From Bacillota bacterium (GTDB lineage Bacteria > Bacillota > Clostridia > Monoglobales > Firm-18), in assembly GCA_022706765.1 (NCBI GenBank), contig JAKJBX010000014.1, positions 1 through 42,496 of the forward strand: a stretch of DNA of 42,496 nucleotides. Reading direction: 5' to 3'. Position 1 is the stretch's first letter, and every line of letters begins with the position of its first letter. Made by a program: the position numbers and the translations under genes. Below, piece by piece: positions 23,461-32,248 of the stretch. The notes beneath the pieces were generated by a model that saw only the letters and a program-made list of their open reading frames with translations, made no database searches and was not told the DNA's origin.

Positions 23461-24999
23461 CTATACACCTCTCCTATACTTCCCTACAAATAATGACAAT
23501 TTCCCTTGAAGACCCTTGAACTCCGCCGTCTTGAAAAACGCGGCGAAGAACACCAGATTGGCGACGGCGCAGCATACCGCGAAACGCAGCCCGAACGCCA
23601 GCCAGCCACCGGCGGGTATGAACTTCAACACATAATAATTGATGCCCAAATTGACTAAAATGACGGCAAGGTACGCAAAATATCTGACGAAATACCCGGC
23701 GCAGGACTTGCCGAACACCTTTTTGTAGACCAGGTAGGGGTCAATCCATGTGGTCGTGGCAAGGCGGGCGATGGCGGTCGCAAAAAACACGCCCGCAAGC
23801 CCGATGGTTTTCCCAAGCCATACAGACAGCACCAAATTCAAAACCGCGGCAATCACCGGCGCATACATGCCCTGCAAGAAAGTGCCCGTGGTGATGCGGT
23901 ATGCATATGCGGTCGTTTGAATCAAGTTTACGTAAAAATGCACCAGCAGCGACAGGGTGATCAGCGGCTGCAAGACATAGGCGTCGCCCACCCACAGGCG
24001 GACAAACTCGTCAACAAACAGCATAAGCCCGATCGTCACAAAGCCGTATATCCATGCGGAGGACATAAACAGTTGGTTAAAAACCGCCTCTTTCTTTTTA
24101 GGCTCGCCGATGGCGTTGACGTTGCCCACGCTTGCCAGATAAGCGGAGGAGATCTGTGCCAAAATAATGCCTGTCGCCGACAACAGCATGTTATAATTCG
24201 AGGTGACGCCGACTGCGGCAATGCCGATGATGACCGTGATCACAATATTGCTTGTGCCGTTTAGCATCACCGACCCGAATTTATACAGGCTCATCGCACC
24301 GACGCGTTTAGCGATATCCCTGCCCTCTTCGGGTGAAATTTTTTTAACTGCCTTGTCCTTGATATAAGGGTACATGCGATCCGCCTTGTTTGACGCGGCA
24401 AGGTTGTCCGCCAGGGTGCAGACGATTTGTATGCACAAAAACAGTACAAAGTTGTGGGTGAGGTACAGCACGACGATTTGCAGGATCGTTTGTACGAAAA
24501 AGAATACCTTACGGTACAGCGTGACGATGTAGTCCTGCTGATGCACCGTGATGACGGACTTTTTGTATGAGAACAAGTAAGAGATCGCGGTGTTGGTCAG
24601 GTACAGCAGATAGATCAGCACAATGCTCTCGCGGATGTCCGGCGTATCCTTGATGATCAGCCCCAAAAACGGCACCAGTGAAATTCCGACGACGGCAATC
24701 AGGGCGGCGATCGCCCGGTACGCCGTTTTATACAGCTGCATCAGCGATTTGATTTTCTCGGTGTCGCCGGTCGCAACCGGATGGTACAGGCTGAATATGA
24801 TGGCGTTGCCTATCCCAAGCTCGGCAAATGAAAGCAGGGACAAGACATTGGTAAAAAGCCCCTCAACGCCCAAATAGGTGACCCCGAGTGTCTTGATAAA
24901 TACCGTCCGGCTGACGAAAGACAGCAGCAGCGATAATACCTGGGCAGTCATCCCGACCATCAGGTTACGTGCCACGTTGTGTGTTCTGGAAGCGTTCAT
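23461..24999 (-). CDS. wzx: Wzx-type polysaccharide repeat-unit flippase
   Basis: A 512-residue membrane protein with 12-14 predicted helices of the MOP/polysaccharide-transporter superfamily. It opens with ARNLMVGMTAQVLSLLLSFVSRTVFIKTLGVTYLGVEGLFTNVLSLLSFAELGIGNAI, the usual first helices of Wzx/RfbX-type flippases. It would flip the lipid-linked repeat unit to the outer face for Wzy. Located between a cytidylyltransferase gene and capE in the polysaccharide operon. No truncation is seen. Confidence 0.88.
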   Translation of the reverse strand: MNASRTHNVARNLMVGMTAQVLSLLLSFVSRTVFIKTLGVTYLGVEGLFTNVLSLLSFAELGIGNAIIFSLYHPVATGDTEKIKSLMQLYKTAYRAIAALIAVVGISLVPFLGLIIKDTPDIRESIVLIYLLYLTNTAISYLFSYKKSVITVHQQDYIVTLYRKVFFFVQTILQIVVLYLTHNFVLFLCIQIVCTLADNLAASNKADRMYPYIKDKAVKKISPEEGRDIAKRVGAMSLYKFGSVMLNGTSNIVITVIIGIAAVGVTSNYNMLLSATGIILAQISSAYLASVGNVNAIGEPKKKEAVFNQLFMSSAWIYGFVTIGLMLFVDEFVRLWVGDAYVLQPLITLSLLVHFYVNLIQTTAYAYRITTGTFLQGMYAPVIAAVLNLVLSVWLGKTIGLAGVFFATAIARLATTTWIDPYLVYKKVFGKSCAGYFVRYFAYLAVILVNLGINYYVLKFIPAGGWLAFGLRFAVCCAVANLVFFAAFFKTAEFKGLQGKLSLFVGKYRRGV

Positions 25000-25012
25000 G
25001 AGATACCCCTTG

Positions 25013-25441
25013 TTAACCTTGGTTGATTTTTTCCAGCGCCTGAATGAGTTTCGTAGAAGAAGTGCCTTGCGTATAAGGAAAATAAACGACCTCTACGCCG
25101 ATTTTGGCAAAATCCTGCTCATATTGAATCCATTTGGGGGTATTTTTCCAGTCATCGCCAAGAAACACCACATCAAATTTCAGCTCATTCCAAGCGCTGA
25201 GTTTGTCCATCGAGGTTTGAGGGATAACCTTGTCCACGTATTTTATAGCGTCGACGATTGCCACGCGTTCTTCAAACGGTATCACAGGAGATTTATGCTT
25301 ATATTCCCGCACCAATGCATCCGTACTGACCCCCACAATAAGAAAATCGCACTGTTCTTTCGCTTTTCTCAACAGGTTCAGATGCCCGATATGAAACAAA
25401 TCGTAGACGCCCGTGGTATACCCCACCTTGTAATTTTTCAT
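25013..25441 (-). CDS. TagD-like cytidylyltransferase (glycerol-3-phosphate type)
   Basis: A 142-residue nucleotidyltransferase. GYTTGVYDLFHIGHLNLL contains the HIGH-type motif (HIGH at 17-20), then VGVSTDALVREYKHKSPVIPFEERVAIVDAIKYVD, FLGDDWKNTPKW and the closing GTSSTKL. The closest well-known function is CTP:glycerol-3-phosphate cytidylyltransferase (TagD), giving CDP-glycerol. The donor would be used by the LicD-type transferase encoded two genes upstream. Related enzymes accept other phosphoalcohols, so the substrate is not certain. It lies inside the polysaccharide operon, 13 bases before the flippase gene. Confidence 0.85.
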   Translation of the reverse strand: MKNYKVGYTTGVYDLFHIGHLNLLRKAKEQCDFLIVGVSTDALVREYKHKSPVIPFEERVAIVDAIKYVDKVIPQTSMDKLSAWNELKFDVVFLGDDWKNTPKWIQYEQDFAKIGVEVVYFPYTQGTSSTKLIQALEKINQG

Positions 25442-25500
25442 TTGTCACCATCCCTAACATAAGTTGCAAGCCAAGTACATCCCGCGCCATCCGTCGACAG

Positions 25501-26220
25501 TTATGGCTGCTGTTTTAAACCGCAAGCATTTAAAAAATCGTCATATGTTTCAAACATTTTCCCCTTGCCCTCAAAAAAGCTGTCACAGCTCTCCCGATAA
25601 TTGCCTGTCAAGCGCAGTTTCCTGTCAAACACAGCGGGCAATGCTTTGCCCCTGTCCTCAAACAAAAAGAAAAACTCATGGAATGCTTCCTCAGGCGGCA
25701 GCTTGCCGAACCGTTTGTGATAATCCTTTGCCTGCGCCCTGGCTTCTTCAAACTGAACCGCTTTTCTTTTTTGATAATAATCGTCTATCGGCATAATGAA
25801 CCTTGCTGGGTTTCCCGCATAAACGCCGTTGCCGGGCAGGTTTTTGTTCACAACGCTGTTTGCGCCGATGACGGTGTTGCAACCGATTTCCACGCCTTTT
25901 AAAATGGTCGTGTTGACACCGATAAACACGTTGCTTCCGATTTCGACCTTGCCGTACGAGCTTAAAACCTCCCCGTACAGATGCTTTAAAACGCTCCAAT
26001 CATAGCCGTGGGTCAATATGGTCACGCCGCTGGTGATTTGTACGTTGTCGCCGATTTCGATGGCGTACGGTCTTGTTAAGTCAATACACGTCCTTAAAGG
26101 ATCAAATATGCGGGTGCCTTCGCCGATGACAACGCCGTGCGCACGCAAATAGGCGATATAGCTGTCAGATGAGCTTTTTTCCCGATAGAGTATTTTTTTA
26201 AAAAACCACTTGATAAGCAT
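25501..26220 (-). CDS. Left-handed beta-helix acyltransferase (hexapeptide repeat)
   Basis: A 239-residue protein with hexapeptide repeats typical of LbH O-acetyltransferases: YAIEIGDNVQITSGVTILTHG, VEIGSNVFIGVNTTILKGVEIGCNTVIGANSVVNKNLPGNGVYAGNPARFI. The catalytic His is in LTHGYDW. It would add an acetyl group from acetyl-CoA to a sugar hydroxyl or amine. A C-terminal extension of about 75 residues (EARAQAKDYHKRFGKLP...) is not part of the repeat and may help trimerise or bind substrate. ATG 26220 has GAGGGTG six bases upstream and is preferred over GTG 26229. Acceptor unknown. Confidence 0.87.
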   Translation of the reverse strand: MLIKWFFKKILYREKSSSDSYIAYLRAHGVVIGEGTRIFDPLRTCIDLTRPYAIEIGDNVQITSGVTILTHGYDWSVLKHLYGEVLSSYGKVEIGSNVFIGVNTTILKGVEIGCNTVIGANSVVNKNLPGNGVYAGNPARFIMPIDDYYQKRKAVQFEEARAQAKDYHKRFGKLPPEEAFHEFFFLFEDRGKALPAVFDRKLRLTGNYRESCDSFFEGKGKMFETYDDFLNACGLKQQP

Positions 26221-26234
26221 TGACAACACCCTCT

Positions 26235-27038
26235 TTAAAAGACGATTTTTATGGGATTATGGTTAATTCTTTTCTCCTCCGGCGGCAATTTCATATAATC
26301 GCCGTAGATCCTCGACAAGAAGTAATGGTAGTCCTTTGGCGCCGAATAGTATTTCCCTTCAAATTCCACCTGAACAGGGGGCAAAAACCGGTCCTTTTCA
26401 ATGGTTTGCTTGACATAATGGTACTGACTGCCTAAATTCACAAAATATTTTGACCGTTCATTTTTGTTCAGCCGCATCACCGCATTTTGCAGCCTTGACA
26501 AAGCGCTGACCGGCATCCAAAGCGTCAGCCACAGGAGCAGCTTGGTTTTTTTGCTGATGGACGTCTTAGTGACAATGCGGTGTCTTTGCATGATGACCGC
26601 AATCATGCTTTTAGACAGCTTCGCCTGAAAGGTCTGAAACAGGCTCTTTTGCTTGCCGGCATTATCCAGCGGAAAAATGTCCACATAAATGCCTTTATGC
26701 GCACTGCAATTGACGGTCGCAGGCTCTTCAAACACCGTGCCGTTTTTTCTGATTTTTGCAAAAGGATGCCAATATAAGTGGTCTTTCACATTATACTGAC
26801 AATAATACGCCGATTGAAGCTGTGTCTCACACAAGGACATCAGCTTTTCAAAGTCCTTCCTCGGCATGGCAATGTCAATGTCGTCGTCCCAGGGGATCAT
26901 GCCCTTATGCCGTATCGCCCCAAGCAGCGTGCCGCCGATCAGAAAATAGGTTAATCGGTTTTCAGTGCAAATACGCACAATTTCATCCAATATGTCTATC
27001 TGCACAGCCTTTAATTTCGCCAAACTCTCCTGATCCAT
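26235..27038 (-). CDS. LicD-family phosphotransferase
   Basis: A 267-residue LicD-type protein: residues 30-56 read LTYFLIGGTLLGAIRHKGMIPWDDDIDI, with the nucleotidyltransferase-like GG and the Asp cluster (DDDID at 51-55). LicD proteins transfer a phospho-substituent (phosphocholine, glycerol- or ribitol-phosphate) from a CDP donor to a glycan. A TagD-like enzyme in the same operon could supply CDP-glycerol, so glycerol-phosphate decoration is the best guess. ATG 27038 follows GAGGAG at seven bases; the ATG at 27053, which overlaps the polymerase stop, lacks a site at proper distance. Confidence 0.88.
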   Translation of the reverse strand: MDQESLAKLKAVQIDILDEIVRICTENRLTYFLIGGTLLGAIRHKGMIPWDDDIDIAMPRKDFEKLMSLCETQLQSAYYCQYNVKDHLYWHPFAKIRKNGTVFEEPATVNCSAHKGIYVDIFPLDNAGKQKSLFQTFQAKLSKSMIAVIMQRHRIVTKTSISKKTKLLLWLTLWMPVSALSRLQNAVMRLNKNERSKYFVNLGSQYHYVKQTIEKDRFLPPVQVEFEGKYYSAPKDYHYFLSRIYGDYMKLPPEEKRINHNPIKIVF

Positions 27039-27049
27039 AAAAACGCTCC

Positions 27050-28225
27050 TCATTCATTAGAAATTCTCTTCTGCAAGGACGTGTCCGCACCGGGTGATTT
27101 AAGCTTATCCAAATACCCGACAAAGGACAGCAGGCTGAACGCCATCACATACACCCATACGCTGGAAAACAGCGAGTCCTCAAAGCTTTGCTGAACGAAT
27201 ATACAGCCTATGCTACACAGGAGGGCAAAGTCCGCAAAGCTGCCGACACGCTTGTTGAAGTCAAACAACACAAAGAGGAAGATTACGATGACCGCAAGCA
27301 GGATAATAACGCCGTATTCCCACCAAATGCTGACATACAGGTTGTGCGCGAACGTACCGCTGTTCGCCACATTCGCATTTTGGTTGTAGTGCACGGCAAA
27401 GGGATGGGACGACAGGTAATCATATGCCCTGATCCATATCCTTTGCCTTTCGCTGAACAGCGGCTTGCCCAGCAGCCGGACGCTCTTGTTGTCGATAATG
27501 TTCCATAAAACGATGTAAAAGTAAGATGTCACAAACGGCGACAGGACGAAAGCGCCCAAAATGAATCTTCTCGTCCACAGCTTGGGCAAATACCTGAACA
27601 ATACAATCAAAATGATCAGCAGGGCGCATATCAGCGAAGTCCTGCTTTTCGTCAGATAAATAATATGGATGGCGCCCGCAGTCAAAATCCACAACGCTAT
27701 TTTAATATATTTTTGTCTGTAAATCAAGGTGCCCATCACCAAATAGGTGGTGACCAAATAGAAGAACATACCCGCACTGTTAGGGTTCGGAAAGCCGTAT
27801 ATCAACGCATCCATGTCATAATTGGACGACGCCTGCGACGTCAGTATGGCATAAACGACAACCATAGACAAGCTCCCGTACAGGATATTGACGACTATTC
27901 TGTTGATGCTCAGCCGGAATACGCACAGCAGGAAAATCAGCGCCTCCATAAACAAAATATATCTTTTTAAAGCGTCAAAATTTAAATCAATATCCGTGCT
28001 GATGAGGTAATAGGCAAGGAAGCCGACGAAAACGACACACAGCAATAGCGCCAGTTCCTTCGCCTTTATGGTAAGCTCCACAAAGTGCATGGCGTAAAAA
28101 CCCGGTATGAACATGATCAGCAAAACGAGCAATTGGCTGTACAATCTATTATTGCCGGCGCACTGCGTCCAAAACATGATATTACAGATCAGATATATCG
28201 CGCCTATCATGAAATTTTTAACCAT
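27050..28225 (-). CDS. wzy: Wzy-type O-antigen/capsule polymerase
   Basis: A 391-residue membrane protein with about eleven predicted helices and a large outer loop between the later helices (HPFAVHYNQNANVANSGTFAHNLYVSIWWEYGVI), the arrangement of the O-antigen ligase/polymerase family. The HNLYVSIWWEYG stretch matches the conserved H-N-x-(Y/F) region of Wzy proteins. It would join repeat units flipped by the Wzx encoded nearby. The start overlaps the glycosyltransferase gene by eight bases and the stop is at the LicD gene start, so translation is coupled. Sequence conservation in this family is low, so the call rests on topology and context. Confidence 0.82.
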   Translation of the reverse strand: MVKNFMIGAIYLICNIMFWTQCAGNNRLYSQLLVLLIMFIPGFYAMHFVELTIKAKELALLLCVVFVGFLAYYLISTDIDLNFDALKRYILFMEALIFLLCVFRLSINRIVVNILYGSLSMVVVYAILTSQASSNYDMDALIYGFPNPNSAGMFFYLVTTYLVMGTLIYRQKYIKIALWILTAGAIHIIYLTKSRTSLICALLIILIVLFRYLPKLWTRRFILGAFVLSPFVTSYFYIVLWNIIDNKSVRLLGKPLFSERQRIWIRAYDYLSSHPFAVHYNQNANVANSGTFAHNLYVSIWWEYGVIILLAVIVIFLFVLFDFNKRVGSFADFALLCSIGCIFVQQSFEDSLFSSVWVYVMAFSLLSFVGYLDKLKSPGADTSLQKRISNE

Positions 28226-29219
28226 GATGATTTTTCCCCCTGTTAAAATTTTTGCCTTTATACACCCTCAGCATTGCGGTATATAAAGAGGGAGACATTA
28301 AAAACAGCCTGAATAACAGCCGGTACTTTAAGACGCCCAATCTGTTTACCTTCGGCATATACGCCGAAATCCTACGTCTTATTTCTTCATAAGCTTTCGG
28401 AAAATGCGTTTTCCCGCCGGAATAAATCAGGACATTTAAGAAAAGCTCATAGATACACATTTTGTAAAGACAGGCATAGTACGCCAGCGCATCGTCATAT
28501 TGCGCCGTCACCGTCGCTTCGATTTTATCCGCATAATACAGCATAGCGCCGTAATCATCGTTAAATCTTGCGTTGGAGGCGGACTGCCGGTGGGTTAAAT
28601 AAAAGTATTTGTCCACCCGGTCAAACACGGCGCTGCGGACCTTCAAGGCATATTGTATTAAAAAATAGATATCCTCATTGATATTTTTATCCGCCTCAAA
28701 GCGTATGCCGCCAATCAGTTCCCGTTTAAACAGCTTTGCGCAGGAGCCGATGTCGAACAGTTTTATCCGCAGGATTTCCTTAACGAAACCGGCGTTGTCG
28801 AATTCGCAAACCCCTTGTGAGGCGGCGGCTTGTTCGGCGAGCGAGGCATCCGGAATTTTCCGGACATTGACCAGCGACATATCCGCCCGACGGCTTTCCA
28901 TCAGCCCAACAAGCGTTTCCACCATGTCGTCGGCAATAATGTCGTCGGCGTCCACAAAAAGCACATACTCGCCGCCGGCGCAATCCAGCCCCGCATTGCG
29001 CGCGGCGCTGACGCCGCCGTTCGACTGACGGATTACCTTGACTTGATGATGCTCACGGGCAAACCGATCGCAAATCCCGCCCGATCCGTCGGTTGATCCG
29101 TCGTCAATTAAAATCAGTTCATAGCTTGAATAGGTTTGCCGCAAAATGGCGTCAAGCGTGTTTTCCAGCCACTTTTCTGAATTATATACGGGAACGATGA
29201 TGCTGACTTTATTATTCAA
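28218..29219 (-). CDS. Glycosyltransferase family 2
   Basis: A 333-residue GT-A fold enzyme: VSIIVPVYNSEKWLENTLDAILRQTYSSYELILIDDGSTDGSG at the N-terminus, SAARNAGLDCAGGEYVLFVDADD containing the metal-binding DxD (about residues 92-94), and later NINEDIYFLIQYAL, the usual catalytic-base region. It transfers one sugar of the repeat unit from a nucleotide sugar. The start is TTG 29219 with AGGAG about ten bases upstream; there is no ATG nearby. Donor and acceptor are not predictable. Confidence 0.9.
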   Translation of the reverse strand: MNNKVSIIVPVYNSEKWLENTLDAILRQTYSSYELILIDDGSTDGSGGICDRFAREHHQVKVIRQSNGGVSAARNAGLDCAGGEYVLFVDADDIIADDMVETLVGLMESRRADMSLVNVRKIPDASLAEQAAASQGVCEFDNAGFVKEILRIKLFDIGSCAKLFKRELIGGIRFEADKNINEDIYFLIQYALKVRSAVFDRVDKYFYLTHRQSASNARFNDDYGAMLYYADKIEATVTAQYDDALAYYACLYKMCIYELFLNVLIYSGGKTHFPKAYEEIRRRISAYMPKVNRLGVLKYRLLFRLFLMSPSLYTAMLRVYKGKNFNRGKNHHG

Positions 29220-29249
29220 ATCCTGCTGTCTCCTTTTCCGCCGGTCATG

Positions 29250-29786
29250 TTAGCGCTCGACAAAATATTCCTTGCGTTCCATCTGCTTTTTGACCCACTC
29301 CTGCGTGTTGCCGATCACCTTGCAGGGATTGCCGACGACGATGCTGTTGTCCGGGATAGTACCCTTGACCACGCTGCACGAGCCGACGATCACATTATTA
29401 CCGATGGTGGTTCCGGGCAAAATGGATGACCTTGCGCCGATAAAACAGTTCTCACCGACGGTGATACCCCTGACGGTGTAAAGCTCTCCCTCGCCTCTGC
29501 CGATAAATGTGCCGATGGACGCCAAGGCGGTCGTGATGGTATAGTCATGGGTCAAAAACATCACCTCGCGGGAGATGGTCACATTGTTGCCAATGACAAT
29601 TTTGGAATAGTCCGCGCCGTCAAAATAAACGCTGCCCGAAATGAACTTCGGTGTCCCCTGTATTTGTATGCCTTTCTTTTTCAAGTGCTGCGTATACTTC
29701 TTCATGTATAAAGCAACGTCCGCATATTGCAGCAGCTTGATGGCACGTCCATATAAAATCGAAAAAACTTTTTTGACGCGTTTCAT
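29250..29786 (-). CDS. Hexapeptide-repeat acyltransferase (maltose/galactoside O-acetyltransferase type)
   Basis: A 178-residue LbH acyltransferase: IVIGNNVTISREVMFLTHDYTITTA, ITVGENCFIGARSSILPGTTIGNNVIVGSCSVVKGTIPDNSIVVGNPCKVIG. The active-site His is in FLTHDY. This is the second such enzyme in the operon and so indicates at least two acylated positions or sugars. Its ATG overlaps the stop of the preceding glycosyltransferase (TAATG). Acyl donor is presumably acetyl-CoA. Confidence 0.88.
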   Translation of the reverse strand: MKRVKKVFSILYGRAIKLLQYADVALYMKKYTQHLKKKGIQIQGTPKFISGSVYFDGADYSKIVIGNNVTISREVMFLTHDYTITTALASIGTFIGRGEGELYTVRGITVGENCFIGARSSILPGTTIGNNVIVGSCSVVKGTIPDNSIVVGNPCKVIGNTQEWVKKQMERKEYFVER

Positions 29787-30991
29787 TAACTCACCTCACC
29801 GGCTATGGATTGATACAGCGCGATATATTCGCCGAACTTCGCTTCCCTGGCAAATTGACTTGCGTATGCCGCGATATGTTCCCTGTCAGGCGGCTGCTTT
29901 GCGCAATCTGTGATTGCCCTCGCCAAGCCGTCGTAATCCCCTTGCTCCACCACCGTGCCGCAGCCCTCACCGACGCTTTCGGGGCTTCCGCCTGTGCGGT
30001 AAGTGACGACCGGTGTTCCGCAGACAAGCGCTTCGAGGTTCACCGTGGGATAGTTGTCGTCTAGAGTCGGGTTGACAAACACATCGGCGGCGCTGTAAAT
30101 TTCGGCAAGCTCCCGAACGCTGTTTGTCCTGTCTATGCCGATGATCCCGGGTGGCAGCGCACGCCTGCGCTTTGGGTCTGTACCAACCATGACGATACGG
30201 TACGGTTCGCCCAGTGTTTTTGACAAATTGATAAAGGTGTTAAAGCCTTTTTTGTCGCTCCATCTGCTGCAAACGCCTAAAATAACCAAGCTGTTTTGCA
30301 AACCGTGCTTTTGCCTGAAATCGCTTTGGGTAGGTTTAAAAACGTTCAGGTCAATGCCGTTGTTGATGACGCTGACGGGATATTTTGAAAGAAACGACTG
30401 TTTGACCAGCGCCGCAAGCCACGCCGAGGGCGTCACGATATGGATATGCTTTGCGGCGGTAAACAGCGCCCTTTTGTCGGCGAAGTTGCGCTCCGAGTTA
30501 TCAAAGAACAGGCTTTGGGGATATTTTCTGGTCTGGACACAGGAAGCGCACCGGCTTCGCCATTTGTCACAGCCGACATATGCGAAATGTGAGCAGTGCC
30601 CCGTAAACGCCCAGCAGTCGTGCAGCGTCCAAACCACCGGCTTGCCCGACTCGGCAAGATAGCGGAACAGGATGCCGATGTGGATATAGTAGCCATGAAT
30701 ATTATGCAGATGGATGACGTCGGGGTCGTAAGCCTTAATATCCTCGACGAACCGCTTCGTGGCGCTTGCCGAGCCGAAACCGTGCCTGTCCAGCAGGCGG
30801 GTTTTCAGCACATGGGCATAGTTGTCAAGGTCATTGCCGATGCGGATGCTTTTGATGCTTTGCGGCGCATTGCCCCTGCCGAAAGCGATGGTGCTGTCAT
30901 GCCCCTGCTGCGTCAAAATATTGCTGAGGTCGGCGGTGATTCTTCCCGTGCTGCCTGCCGCGCAAACGGAATTGATTTGCAGGATCTTCAT
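29786..30991 (-). CDS. Glycosyltransferase family 4
   Basis: A 401-residue GT-B enzyme. N-terminal half: MKILQINSVCAAGSTGRITADLSNILTQQGH, HLHNIHGYYIHIGILFRYL, VVWTLHDCWAFTGHCSHFAYVGC with a Cys-rich insert (GCDKWRSRCASC) often seen in this subgroup. C-terminal half: VCSRWSDKKGFNTFINL and the donor site DVFVNPTLDDNYPTVNLEALVCGTPVVTYRTGGSPE with the EX7E-like pattern. ATG 30991 overlaps the previous stop as ATGA and has GAGGA upstream. It adds one sugar of the repeat unit with retention of configuration. Confidence 0.9.
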   Translation of the reverse strand: MKILQINSVCAAGSTGRITADLSNILTQQGHDSTIAFGRGNAPQSIKSIRIGNDLDNYAHVLKTRLLDRHGFGSASATKRFVEDIKAYDPDVIHLHNIHGYYIHIGILFRYLAESGKPVVWTLHDCWAFTGHCSHFAYVGCDKWRSRCASCVQTRKYPQSLFFDNSERNFADKRALFTAAKHIHIVTPSAWLAALVKQSFLSKYPVSVINNGIDLNVFKPTQSDFRQKHGLQNSLVILGVCSRWSDKKGFNTFINLSKTLGEPYRIVMVGTDPKRRRALPPGIIGIDRTNSVRELAEIYSAADVFVNPTLDDNYPTVNLEALVCGTPVVTYRTGGSPESVGEGCGTVVEQGDYDGLARAITDCAKQPPDREHIAAYASQFAREAKFGEYIALYQSIAGEVS

Positions 30992-32226
30992 AGACATTCC
31001 TCACGCCTCTTATTAAATTCCCCGACCATGCGCCTTACAATCTCAACGAATTGCATTGTGGAGTGTTTTCGGGAAAAACCCTCTAAGACGAACCGCCTGG
31101 CGTTTTCGCCATATTGCGCGCCTTTGTCCGGCAGGCGGTAGACCTGCAATATGGCGTCTTTGAGCGCGTCGGGCGAATCGGGCGGGATGGCGATGCCGCA
31201 ATTGCCGCTGCGGACAAATCCGCTCAGCTCGCTGTCTATGTCAAAGCAGCTGACCATCGTCTGCCCCGCCGCCATGATGCTCCATGTTTTGCTGGGGAAA
31301 CCGTTGTTTGAGGTGCCTTTTTTACCGATAACCAGCCCGATATTGCCCAGGTTATAGACCTCACAAGCCCGATCCAGCGGCATGAGCGGAAACAAGTCCA
31401 GGTTTTTAAGGTTTTTCTTATGCACATAGTCCTGAACAACCTTTTCTCTGGAACCTCCGCCGATGATCACAAAACGGATGTCCTCATAACCTGCAAGCGC
31501 TTCGGCGGCGTCGATCATGATCTCGACGTTTTGAGGCACGCCCAAATTGCCGCAATAGGTCACATAAAACTTCCCTCTGTCAAGACCCAGCTCGTCAAAC
31601 AGCGTGTTTTCCTTCCGGCTGACGGGGTATATCCGGTCCGTATCAATCCAGTTATAGATGACGCTGACCGTATCGTCCGCAAAACCGGAGCCGGTATGGT
31701 ATTGCTTAAACCTCTCCGAAATCGTAATGGTGTGGGTGCTGCCCTTTCGGGAAATATACTCCAAAATTCCCGCAATATGATAAAACACCTTTTTTTGCAG
31801 CCTTGCCTTGGTGATGCCGGTGGTGATGATGGATTCCGAAACCACATCCTGCTCCCAATACAGCAGCGGCTTTTTCATCCGCCGTGCCGCCAGCACGCAT
31901 AAAGGCGGCAAGGTCGGCGGCGTTGAATGGGTCATGATCAGGTCGCAATCCTTTATGGAAACCAGCTTTTTATACATTTGATACGATTCGTCCAAATAGC
32001 GCAGCATCCTCGTCAAAAGACCCGTGCCGGCAAACCTTGATTGGATGCGGTGCACCGTGCAGTTGTCCCGGTAGCCCTCCGGCAGCCCGTTGTATTTAGA
32101 TGACACCGAAACGATCATTTCGACCGCAATACCGTTTTGCTGAAAGTCTTCAACCAGGTCAACAGCCAAATGATTCCCCGCTGAATTTTCCGGCGTATAG
32201 CTGGGGCGCAGCATCACTAATTTCAA
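30988..32226 (-). CDS. Glycosyltransferase family 4 (possible FucNAc/amino-sugar transferase)
   Basis: A 412-residue GT-B enzyme: MKLVMLRPSYTPENSAGNHLAVDLVEDFQQNG, LIMTHSTPPTLPPLCVLAARR, LLYWEQDVVSESI and, in the C-terminal half, FYVTYCGNLGVPQNVEIMIDAAEALAG and GLVIGKKGTSNNGFPSKTWSIMAAGQTMVSCFDIDSELSGFV. The overall pattern resembles WbuB-like transferases that often accompany FucNAc synthesis genes; this link is only suggestive. The start is ATG 32226 with GGGGGAA about ten bases upstream. Confidence 0.87.
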   Translation of the reverse strand: MKLVMLRPSYTPENSAGNHLAVDLVEDFQQNGIAVEMIVSVSSKYNGLPEGYRDNCTVHRIQSRFAGTGLLTRMLRYLDESYQMYKKLVSIKDCDLIMTHSTPPTLPPLCVLAARRMKKPLLYWEQDVVSESIITTGITKARLQKKVFYHIAGILEYISRKGSTHTITISERFKQYHTGSGFADDTVSVIYNWIDTDRIYPVSRKENTLFDELGLDRGKFYVTYCGNLGVPQNVEIMIDAAEALAGYEDIRFVIIGGGSREKVVQDYVHKKNLKNLDLFPLMPLDRACEVYNLGNIGLVIGKKGTSNNGFPSKTWSIMAAGQTMVSCFDIDSELSGFVRSGNCGIAIPPDSPDALKDAILQVYRLPDKGAQYGENARRFVLEGFSRKHSTMQFVEIVRRMVGEFNKRREECL

Positions 32227-32248
32227 AAAGGATTCCCCCGTTCTAAGC